From Craspedostauros australis (taxonomy: Eukaryota > Bacillariophyta > Bacillariophyceae > Mastogloiales > Achnanthaceae), in contig JAMXDE010000013.1 of the NCBI GenBank assembly GCA_026770025.1, forward strand, positions 806,001-870,000: DNA of 64,000 bases. Direction: 5' to 3'. The notes under the pieces are model-generated. The model saw only the letters and a list, made by a program, of their open reading frames with translations. It did not search any database and was not told the DNA's origin. A program made the translations under genes and the position numbers. Positions 20,842 through 29,736 of the stretch are shown here, piece after piece. Each line of letters starts with the position of its first letter. Position 1 is the first letter of the stretch.

Positions 20842-23399
20842 TTTATGTCTCGCACGTTGAAGAGAGCGGTGTCTGAATTGACGATGTGACAAGAAGCTCC
20901 GCTGTCGGCGAGCCAGGTGTCCTTGTTGACCTTGTCCTTGTGCTTGGTGCTCAGCTCGTGGAGCTACTCCATGGCTGCTGCAGCTATTTCATCGTCGAAG
21001 CTGCCGTCGTCTTCGTCTTCGTGAACTCCGTCTTCGTTGTATGGATGATGGTGATCCTTATCATCCATGTCGTTGGGTAGTTGCGCGTAGTCCGATGGAA
21101 TCGTACTGTTCCGATGTGATCCTGTGGCTGGATCATAAGGGTTGACGCGTGGTCGTTCGCGTAAGAGCACGCGCATGCATCCTCCAAGGATGTAGTGCAG
21201 ATCCGTCTCTGGGATCGTTTCTGTGTCAGCCGCTTCCAATATGCGGTTGATGACGACCGAATTGGCGAGAATCTCTTCGATTGATCTGAAGTTCTCGGAT
21301 AGGATGGATCCCATCATGTTCACCCATATTGGTCTGAGCACTCCTTGTGCGACTCCTGGGAACAGTTTCACTCCTGCTTCCATTACGGCATCGAAGATGA
21401 GTTGCTTCTGGATTATCAATGCTGTTGTCATTCCGTATGGGATGGTATCATGACGATGGAGGTAGTTTGAGTTGTTGGGACTCTCAATCGGTGGGAATTC
21501 GATATTCCCTGGGTAGACAACACGCTCGTTTGGGTTGAAGCTGTCGTCTGGATGATTTTCGGTTTCGTCGCTGTCATCTTCATCGAAGATGCCTGATCTG
21601 TTGTTCCCCGCCACTGGAGGAGGCGGGGCCGCGCCGCCGTTCGTTTCGTCTTGGCCTCTATCATTCTTGTTGATCTCATCGTCGGCCTCTTCACTCATGG
21701 CCTCTTCGATGTCGCTATCGTTGGCCTCGTTGCCCATCTTGGCTCCGTTGCCGTATGGACCGATCAGGTCGTGCGCGTTGAAGCAGCATTCATAGCTCAC
21801 TTCGCGTCTTGGATCCACTTCGTGGACGATTGGCTCTTCGCTGGGCCACTCCGGGACGATCTCATCGTCCTGCACTTCGTCGTCACTCCTGACGCACTCG
21901 AAGTTATCGAAGAAGGAGTCTTTGATGTAGTTGTCAGACACCAACATGCAGAGCAGCATGTCCTTTGCCAAGAGTACCATCTCGTGCCCGCTCTTGTCGT
22001 GTCCTTCCGTTGCTGTGTTGGCCTGTTCGTCGGCCTTCTTCTTCTCGTTGAACTTCTTCTTTCGGCACTCCGCCTCGCGATGTCCGAAGATGCCGCAGTA
22101 GTTGCACTTCCCGTTGAAGCCGGTTCCCTTGTTGCGCTTTCCGTTCATTTTGTTGTTGTTGTTGTTTTTCTTGTTGTTCGGTTTCTTGCGTTCTGGGCAA
22201 TCGGCGGATCTGTGACCATACACACCACAGTTGTGGCAGGTCCCCTTGAAGTTACCGGTGCTCGTGAAGCCGGTATTGTTGCTCTTCGCGTTGCTGTCTT
22301 GGAAATCGTCGATGTACGCCTTGCCTCCTTGATGAGTGGCATGTGCTGTGCGGAGTACTCCTCTGATTGCATTGATGGTGACTACGTCTGGATTGAACAT
22401 GAGTTGATGTTGGAAGTTCACGATGTGAGTTTTGTATTCCACGCTCACCGTGCTGAGGATTTGCATGATCATCTCCTCGTCCGTGATCTCGTACTTGACA
22501 TCGTGGAGACGCGATCGTAGACCCTCGAGTCGCGTGATGTAGATATCGGGGTCCGAGTCTCTCTTCATCTTTTCGTTGTTGAATTGACGCTTGAGTTTGA
22601 TCTTCGTCACCGCATCGGATGGTCGGAACTTCTCCGCGAGAACGTTCCACGCTGCGTGTGGATCTCCTTTGGGATAATCGTCGGAGACGCATTGGTTGAT
22701 GTACTGGATGGCCTGCTTGTCCTTTCCTTTCTCTGCATCCATCATGAGGATCAGATTGCTGAAGCAGTCGCATCCCAGCTCGTAGATCTCCTCCATCGCT
22801 TCCTTGTCTTCATCGGTGGCTGCCGCGATCTCGCTCACTGTTGGTATCTTGGTCTTGCCCAACATCACGTCTCTTGTCTTCTGTGCACGAGCGTATGCCT
22901 TCGCTTGGGACTCCCATGCGCTGTAGTCTTCTTGTTCACCGCTGAATATCGGCGCCTTGATGCGTCGCTTGTTCATGTTGGCTGATGTTGCCATGTTGGT
23001 TCGTTGTTTCGTTGTTGGTGCGCTCGCGCCCTTGATTTCCGTTTGTTTCTGTGTTGTCGATTCTTCGATTTTCGCTTGTTGTTTCGCGGAGGTTATTTTG
23101 CTCACAAATTCTCCTCCTGGTGGTGTCTCACTTTTCCCACTCTGTTTGGCTGTGCGAATGCTCTCCGTCACACCAGTCTCCTCTTGTTTGACCGCCTTGA
23201 GAATCCTCTTCTCTTCACGGTGTAGTCTTGCAGACCGTTCCTCTTCGGACTCGTCGATCGCGCTTGCCTCTGCGCCTGATAGGACAGTAGCCACGGCTGC
23301 TTCCTTCTCTTGTCGTGGTGGAGTCTCACTCGCACCTTCTTGTCTCTTGATAGTCGGGTTGGACAGAGGGATGTCTCTCAGTTCCTCTTCCTCGCTCAT
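20842..23399 (-). pseudogene. Element 1 Gag and protease region, decayed
   Basis: This is the N-terminal half of the family A polyprotein, starting MSEEEELRDIPLSNP at 23399 and closely collinear with element 2. It contains both CCHC knuckles (CHNCGVYGHRSADC and CNYCGIFGHREAEC) and the acidic linker. A TAG stop at 20964-20966 replaces a Gln codon (CAA in element 2), followed by the protease motif WLADSGASCH in the same frame. At 20842 it meets the LTR of element 3, and the protein resumes at 5438. The linker between knuckles and protease is diverged and contains small indels relative to element 2, without loss of frame. Confidence 0.9.
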
Positions 23400-23481
23400 T
23401 CAGCCTGCTGCTCTTGAATGATGTTCGTCTTCCTTGCACAATCCGATCTGCGGGCTTGCCCTGATCTATTGTTTATAAACG

Positions 23482-24282
23482 TGTTGGCAAGTTCCGCTCA
23501 CGATAACCTACGATCGTGGAAGATGGTGTTGGTTGATAGTTGTTCGTTTGCTATTTCATTACTTGGTTACTCCGATCCTCTTGGTGTACACCCGTTCTCT
23601 TGCCCGATGCTCTTGGTGCTTCAATCTGTTTTGTAGATTTGGTCTCCGACTATGAGTCGGTGTAAGAGATGCTCTCTCGCTGCTCCTCGTATTCTCTCTC
23701 TCTCTCTCTCAATATCGTGTGCTTCGTGCTACATGATACTCCGCGTTCGATGCGTACTCCGCATTCAACACTCCGTTCGTTCAGTACTGGCTTCTACTCC
23801 ATGAGTACTTACCATTTGAAGTTCACCTTCTGTATCCATGATCCTGATGCCCTTTGGTCATCGGATCTTCGCCTCCTGCTCTGACTTGGAGACAGCTGTC
23901 GACGTGGTGACATGTTGACATCCTGTTGACGTCAGTAGGCGTCCTTCTGCTCTCCAGATGTCATGTTCCATTGGTGATGCAGTAGTCTGTCAGATGATAT
24001 CGTCATCTGAGGTTTAGTTGGGAAGTACCTCGAGATTCTCTTGGTACCATTGATGGATGGACGGACGATATTTCTAATTCTCTCAGAAATCGTCGATTGC
24101 AAATTTCCTCCAGAGATTCTGCTCATTTTCGTGTGTTCCATTTCTGCTGTAATTCTGACGAATCACAGCATACTATCGACACGAGTGTAGTTGTACCGTC
24201 CAAGTGCGTATGAGAGAATAACGGGTGAACGATGCACATATACACGTACATCTTGACATATACTCACATATACATCTCGACA
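23482..24282 (-). repeat. 5' LTR of element 1 (family A)
   Basis: This 801-bp LTR begins TGTTGGCAAG on the plus strand and ends ATCTCGACA. It has diverged clearly from the 3' LTR at 1015-1808, mostly by C/T and G/A differences in the part I compared, in line with an old insertion. Confidence 0.92.
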
Positions 24283-24690
24283 CTCCAAGTCAGAGCAGGA
24301 GGCGAAGATCCGATGACCAAAGGGCATCAGGATCATGGATACAAGAGGTGAACTTCAAATGGTAAGTACTCATGGAGTAGGAGCCAGTACTGAACGAACG
24401 GAGTGTCGAATGCGGAGTACGCATCGAACGCGGAGTATCATGTAGCACGAAGCACACGATATTGAGAGAGAGAGAGAGAATACGAGGAGCAGCGAGAGAG
24501 CATCTCTTACACCGACTCATAGTCGGAGACCGAATCTACAAAACAGATTGAAGCACCAAGAGCATCGGGCAAGAGAACGGGTGTACACCAAGAGGATCGG
24601 AGTAACCAAGTAATGAAATAGCAAACGAACGACTATCAACCAACACCATCTTCTACGATCGTAGGCTTCCAATCATGGAACTTGCCAACA
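24283..24690 (+). repeat. Partial family A LTR in inverted orientation
   Basis: This is the 3' half of a family A LTR, starting at CTCCAAGTCAGAGC and ending CTTGCCAACA, in plus orientation. It directly abuts the minus-oriented 5' LTR of element 1. It shares diagnostic variants with that LTR (for example AAAGGGCATCAGGATC), so the two form an inverted repeat with arms of about 408 bp around a 393-bp spacer. Confidence 0.85.
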
Positions 24691-24919
24691 ACCATCGCCG
24701 CACATTCGCAAGAGTCTGCAGGCACCATACCATACACAGGCGTTCTGGCCTATTCTTTGCGTTATATCGCTGTATGAAGCGATGGCGTTGGCAGCAACGA
24801 GCACTGAGCATCTCTTGGCGCCGTACGGGCGTTGCAACGCCTCATAAAAGCAATCCCTGGCTGCCGAGCATCGCATTTTGCAAAATTGAGTAAGAGCGAA
24901 CGTTTGCCACACGCTCTGA

Positions 24920-25799
24920 TTGCATCGCCATCGCCAACGCCACCCATCCATCCATTTTTTGCCAACTAAGTTTCGTTCCTCCAATCCAACCAACGTCCCG
25001 AACGCCATCATTGTGCAGCTGCTCTGCACCCTTCCAATCTTCGCTGTGCAGTTGCTTGCCAAGGGAGGAGGCGGCGGCGGCGGTGGCTCAAGCAGCGGTG
25101 GTGGAGCTGCGGGCAGTCACGGAGACGGTGGCCCGGCCGACCCGGCCTCGATCGGGATCATGGTGGGCATCTCAGCTGTCTTGGCGGGTATCAGCTTTGC
25201 CGTTCGGCGGTATTGCAGATCCCCGCAATGGATCTCCCAGATCGGCAACGGCCTCCTCCTTCGTGGATCAGAGCAAGCAGGCCAAGATCAACGTGCTGCA
25301 GAGCAGCGCCAACCATGTCGACAGCATGATCAACATTGCGATTGCCACGCCACCTAACAGCTGCTATTGATGCACCTACAACAAGAACGCCCGTGCCCAT
25401 CAATCCGAGGAGCACCTCACCTTCGAACCGACCACCGTCAAGAACGCCAGTTTTGATGGCACTAACGTCGACGACGAGATGGAGAAGCAGAACGCCATTG
25501 AAAGTGTCAGCGGTGGCACGACGCTGTGGAAGGTGACAGGCAAGGGTTCCGACAACGACGGCAACTTCCGCATCGACGAAGGATACGTCGCCGCCAACGG
25601 CGATGCGTTCTGGGTGGAGACCTCGGAAACGACGGTGGGCCTGGAGGTGTTGGTCACGGGCCGCTTTGACTTTGTCAACGGAAAGCTCAACTCCGCATCG
25701 TGGGTGTGTAACAAGGGGACTGGCGGAGAGCTGTTCCATTTCAAGTTGGACCAGACAGTGGAAGATGGCACGGTGATCACCAGCATGTCGGGCATGTAA
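24920..25799 (+). pseudogene. Small glycine-rich membrane protein gene, frame-broken or multi-exon, unidentified
   Basis: I do not recognise this gene. Three coding-like stretches follow one another. Frame 1 (about 24990-25215) gives a hydrophobic segment (IIVQLLCTLPIFAVQLL), a Gly/Ser run and a second hydrophobic segment (GIMVGISAVLAGISFAV). A second frame (about 25215-25367) gives DQSKQAKINVLQSSANHVDSM and ends in TGA at 25368-25370. The same second frame then continues (CTYNKNARAHQSEEH) through the ATG at 25479 to a stop at 25797. The last part (GTTLWKVTGKGSDNDGNFRIDEG, AFWVE, ASWVCNKGTGGELF) looks like a compact beta-rich domain. One frame change and one TGA must be explained by unidentified introns or by decay. 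No ATG is evident for the first stretch. Confidence 0.4.
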
Positions 25800-25908
25800 A
25801 TGCGAACGTGCAGCGCAGAGCGGTTCAGCTCAGTTCGGTTCGGTCCGGGGCGTGCAGACAACCACAGCGATGGCAGATAATGTTCCGTGTGGCGCTCCAC
25901 CAATACAA

Positions 25909-26028
25909 GTACGTGAATGTGTACGTGAATGTGTACGTGAATGTGTACGTGAATGTGTACGTGAATGTGTACGTGAATGTGTACGTGAATGTGTACGTGA
26001 ATGTGTACGTGAATGTGTACGTGAACGT
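25909..26028. repeat. Tandem repeat, 12-bp unit, 10 copies
   Basis: The unit GTACGTGAATGT occurs ten times without interruption; only the last copy carries a substitution (GTACGTGAACGT). Because the unit is a multiple of three, all six frames stay open and create spurious repetitive ORFs (YVNV, RECV, HVHI and similar). Confidence 0.97.
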
Positions 26029-26492
26029 GCACGATTCATACCCGCCCACTGCACTATACTCTGTTGTACGAGCTGCTCTGCTGCGCTGGATGACATGCAC
26101 TTCTTCGGAGACTCATACAGTTTTGATTTTCTTTTGGCAATGGAAGACATTAAAGTAGAGCAGTATAGCATTGTGTTTGAAGTGGAGGACCATGCGCATT
26201 ACACCAATAGGGAGTATCCTTTGCAGAAGTCTCCCTCTCAGGGACTTCCCTATCAAGTTGACCGACTCTTTCGTGTCCCCTTATCTCATCAATTTCATTC
26301 TGAATCTTGCAGCGCCTGCAGCTTCATGCTTGTACTTGGTCATTATTTTCGACTATCTCGAGAGCATTACTTTCTATTGGTAGAGTGATCGAGTTCGAGC
26401 CAATCTTGATCCTGTCGGTTCATCCATTTCTCGCTTCTGTGCACAACCCACCCCATCTCTTCCGCCACCTTCCCCTTCACCCTGCCGCGACT
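26029..26492. other. Intergenic, no feature recognised
   Basis: This stretch lies between the 12-bp repeat and the 3' end of the sulfotransferase-like gene. Short ORFs cross it, but none has recognisable sequence. Confidence 0.6.
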
Positions 26493-28190
26493 TCAGGTCA
26501 TTGTACGATTCAGCCTGTCCAAGAGATCGTCCCAAGTTGACACGCCTTCAAACAAACGATCCAGATTCACTTCACAGAATTCACGCTTCTCGTAGACGGT
26601 GCGGTAGAATGCCTCGCGGTGTGCCGCTTCACCGTCAGGAGATGCATACCACTCAGGCATCCACTTCTCCTCCAACGTCAGCGACATGTTCAGGAGCTCT
26701 TGCAATTCATCCTCCGGCGGACAATCCAGCGGGAGATCCGCGAAGGTCTTGTTCAGAACACTCGTATAATACTCCGCGAACTCGACTGTCACAGCCATCC
26801 TGGTTCGGTTGGCTTGTGTGGCTTGGCTGATCAAGCCACGCTTTGCTGCAGTAAAGATTATCTTGCTGATTGCCAACCATATCATTGATCGGACGTTGGT
26901 CTTGGTGGGTTTCTCTCGTTGCTCGAGGTATTCACATGACTTGGGAGTGTCTGGAATGGTGTCGCACAGCAGCTGCTCAGAGATGTGCCGTTTGCTGTGG
27001 AAGTTCATGATGTGGATGGGATAGCCACTTTCTCTCCACGATTGGATCATTCCGTCTATGAAGACAAAACCTCCCGAAAGAGTCATGATCATGGGACCAT
27101 CACCGAACGGCTTTGAACTGCTCTCCATCCGCTGACGAATAACTTTCCACAGGTTTGTGTCAAATACTTCACCTTTCATAGGCCAAGGAATTGAGGGCTG
27201 GCCTACTTTTGCCTGCCTCCCGACGTTTTGCTTCCAAGAGCTGAGCATCCAGTCAAAGGCGCGTCGGTAGGTGATGACCACCGACGCATCCCAGTCTTGG
27301 AGGAAGTGGCGCAAGTTGTTGAAGTACGTCGGACTCTGGAATCGTGTTTTGTCATAAAAGCGGGAAATGCCCTGGAGCTCGCTGCTGTACACCAACGAGA
27401 TGTTCTGCTCTTTGGCCGCATCAAGTACTCGTTGTGTTTCCACTAATGGGGCTGGCAACTCCGGTGGCGGTGGCTGCCATGGTGAACCGAATACTGCTTG
27501 ATCTGTGCTGTTCATGAGCGCTTGCTGTGCCAGTTGGTTCCTGTACTTGGAGTAAGGCTCATGCAGGGCCACTTCGTGGAACAACTGTTCGATTGAACAC
27601 AATTGCAGCTGTTGATCCGTAAATGGTTTTTTTCGGCATTTTAATCCTGAATCCCAGTAGTGGTCGCTGGCGAGGATCTGCTTGTTTCTGAGTTCCAACA
27701 AGTCCCTTTGCAGGGAGGTCGTGGCAGTCTTCAGTGGTCCCAAATGGAACACTATCCGGTTTTTCTTTTCTTTGGGAGCAGCCTTCATTGGTGGCTCCGC
27801 TGGTGGCTCCGTTGGTGGCGCTGTTGTCGAATCCATTCCTGATACATCTGTGCGAACGTTGGCTTCTGCGTGTTCCACAATGGGAGATGATCGCAGTCCC
27901 TCAATGATTGCAGATTCTGTCTTTGCATCACCCATTGTTGAGGATGAACACCGCCATGGTGAGATCTGCATCACGAAGCATTGGAAGGCCATGAAGGAAT
28001 ATGCCACTATTGCGAGTCTCGCGGTCTTGTTCGCCGTAGTCGACTGGCGACGACTGGTTCCATCGCCATTGTTCATCTGTTTCGCCGAGGGAGTTGCGAC
28101 CCTGCTATGGCCGGTTGCCAAGGTAGCCTTGTGGTTGGAGTGCTTGAGTCCACCATACTCCGCATGAAGTCCACCCGAAGAAGGATCCAT
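26493..28190 (-). CDS. Sulfotransferase-like type II membrane protein (565 aa), copy 1
   Basis: The protein has a short cytosolic N-terminus, one hydrophobic segment (about residues 57-75), a Pro/Thr stem (about 120-140) and a globular domain. That domain opens with HLGPLKTATTSLQRDL (about 149-164), which fits the 5'-phosphosulfate-binding loop of PAPS-dependent sulfotransferases (Lys followed by TT/S). VVITYRRAFDWMLSSW (about 304-319) fits the 3'-phosphate-binding region (Arg and Ser). This architecture suggests a Golgi enzyme that sulfates glycans. It starts at ATG 28190 and ends near MT at 26493. It is a paralogue of the divergently oriented gene at 29737-31488; both share the DHYWDSG and EWYAS blocks near the ends of the domain. 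Assignment rests on motifs only, and the acceptor substrate is unknown. Confidence 0.8.
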   Translation of the reverse strand: MDPSSGGLHAEYGGLKHSNHKATLATGHSRVATPSAKQMNNGDGTSRRQSTTANKTARLAIVAYSFMAFQCFVMQISPWRCSSSTMGDAKTESAIIEGLRSSPIVEHAEANVRTDVSGMDSTTAPPTEPPAEPPMKAAPKEKKNRIVFHLGPLKTATTSLQRDLLELRNKQILASDHYWDSGLKCRKKPFTDQQLQLCSIEQLFHEVALHEPYSKYRNQLAQQALMNSTDQAVFGSPWQPPPPELPAPLVETQRVLDAAKEQNISLVYSSELQGISRFYDKTRFQSPTYFNNLRHFLQDWDASVVITYRRAFDWMLSSWKQNVGRQAKVGQPSIPWPMKGEVFDTNLWKVIRQRMESSSKPFGDGPMIMTLSGGFVFIDGMIQSWRESGYPIHIMNFHSKRHISEQLLCDTIPDTPKSCEYLEQREKPTKTNVRSMIWLAISKIIFTAAKRGLISQATQANRTRMAVTVEFAEYYTSVLNKTFADLPLDCPPEDELQELLNMSLTLEEKWMPEWYASPDGEAAHREAFYRTVYEKREFCEVNLDRLFEGVSTWDDLLDRLNRTMT

Positions 28191-29736
28191 CGTCGAGAAT
28201 GCTGCCTTGGACTTGTGAGTTGTCGATGCTCGTGTGGTTGGTGTTGTTGGTGTGGTTGGTGGCTCCAGCGAGAGCGGCGTTCGCTAGTGTGTGGCGACTT
28301 TTGTTGTTGCGTTTGTTCCTGTCGTGATGCGATGCGAGCATGCGCGAAACCCTGTGGGCGAGAAAGCACTGTTTCATTTATTTCGCTTCGCCGTTTCTAC
28401 ATTTTTCGCAACTTTGCAACGTGTTGTCATTGGCGGTGTCTCAGGGGTTCCATTCCACGCGCCTGACTTGCTCTTCTGACGTCATGAGATCTGCGGCATT
28501 GAGCTAATCCATAGACACATAGCTTTTGTCTGCGTTGGGTGGTAGTGCTACTAGTGCCTTCAAGAGCCGCCTGTAGCCAACGTTTTTGGCTACAGTTGGC
28601 TACAATTGGATCACAAAAAACTGCTCTGTAGAATGTAGTACATTTTCTACGTAAGTCCCGAACGAAAACAGGCCAGAAACAGCATCAACCGTGGTCCAAC
28701 TCTCCGCACTCAGCCCGTATGGGCCATCTTGTACTCATAGTGCAGTTCTAGTATCGCATAGTGTTTATATATACCATCGTAAAGTTTGGTGGCTGTTGAT
28801 CTCTTGCTCGGCGAGCACTGATGTGGTCCGTCAAGCACCCCCATCATTCACGGACGCTTTTGGCTTGTGTTTGGCGCGTTTTCTTGTTCTGATTGGTCCA
28901 AAGCAGTATTCCATCCATCCATGACGTCACGATGACGCAATCATTGGAACCAGAATTCTCCAAACTTGCCACCGAAATTGAGGATCCGAGGGGTCAAATA
29001 TCATTCCGACCTCCATGGGAGCACTAAACGCAAGCATAACTCCATACCATCGCACTCAAACATAATATAGACCACATGGGTGTGACCGCCTCGGAGAGAT
29101 TATTCTGAAATGATATCTATTGTACAGATTGAGCCAAAGAATGCTCAGCGCCGAGACTTCAAAGATGGAGGGTCGAATTTCTCGAAAAAAGAGGCCAGAT
29201 CCTACCGGACTCCTGTAGAATCCTACTTGTAGCCAACGAACAATCCGGTCCGTCCTTCGTCCGAAGGCAAAACCACACCAAGGGGGTCAACAAACACAAA
29301 AAGATCGACGAGATAGTAGTAACAACATTATAATGTTATTACTTTCCTGGATAGCCCTGACTCTTAAGTTTACGTAGATGTGAAGAGATGTTGGATTGAG
29401 TGTCTGTAAAACGAAGGCGGAGTTTGGGAAAAACTGATCCAAAATCTGTAGCCAACTGTAGCCAATAATCGCCAATAATCGCCAATTTTTGGGTCCGTTT
29501 GTTTGAGGCACTAGTCGTACGGATCAGACGCGGGCATGAACCAACAAACGCACGTGTCCACAACGCTCGCCTGGCAGAGAGGAAAACAAAGTCAACACAC
29601 GAAAACACAAACAAACAAACATCACACAATCACCACAACAAACCCAGTCACATCCAATAACTCGCATAATATAGCGCACGCATAGTTGCTCGTACACGTG
29701 CAAACATCGAAGAACCTCCACATTGAGCTCTTCATC
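28191..29736. other. Divergent intergenic region between the two sulfotransferase-like genes
   Basis: This 1.5-kb stretch should hold the promoters of both flanking genes. A perfect hairpin lies near 28563-28585: a TGTAGCCAA stem, CGTTT loop and TTGGCTACA stem, followed by another TTGGCTACA. Related TAGCCAA words recur near 29230 and 29447-29490, where ATAATCGCCA also repeats. No coding sequence is convincing. Confidence 0.6.

Larger units (their letters stand above)
1015..24282 (-). mobile_element. Copia retrotransposon element 1 (family A), old, split by nested element 3
   Basis: This is a Ty1/copia element read on the minus strand. Its 3' LTR is 1015-1808 and its 5' LTR is 23482-24282. 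Gag starts at 23399, and Gag-Pol runs leftwards to a stop at 1829-1831. Between 5438 and 20842 the coding frame is interrupted by all of element 3; joining the two sides restores an alignment to the intact sibling, element 2. The two LTRs differ by roughly 5 percent over the first 175 bases, judged by eye, and differ in length (794 and 801 bp). Four internal stops disable the ORF. No target duplication is evident: AGGCA-like sequence (AGGGCA) precedes 1015, while the right end abuts an inverted partial LTR. The insertion landed inside the piggyBac relic on the left. Confidence 0.9.

Noticed and set aside
10937-24282. Treating the two large family A ORFs (10955-17122 and 20964-23399) as a tandem or inverted gene pair
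   Set aside because: Their LTRs, target duplications and the element 3 sequence between them show independent insertions nested in one another.
24673-25062. 129-codon minus-strand ORF overlapping the end of the partial LTR
   Set aside because: Part of it is LTR sequence and the translation (Cys/Arg/Trp-rich) shows no domain; the plus-strand reading has better coding character.
25852-26388. Repetitive ORFs (RECV, YVNV and HVHI repeats) across the 12-bp array
   Set aside because: A repeat unit divisible by three keeps every frame open. The translations outside the array show no conserved sequence.
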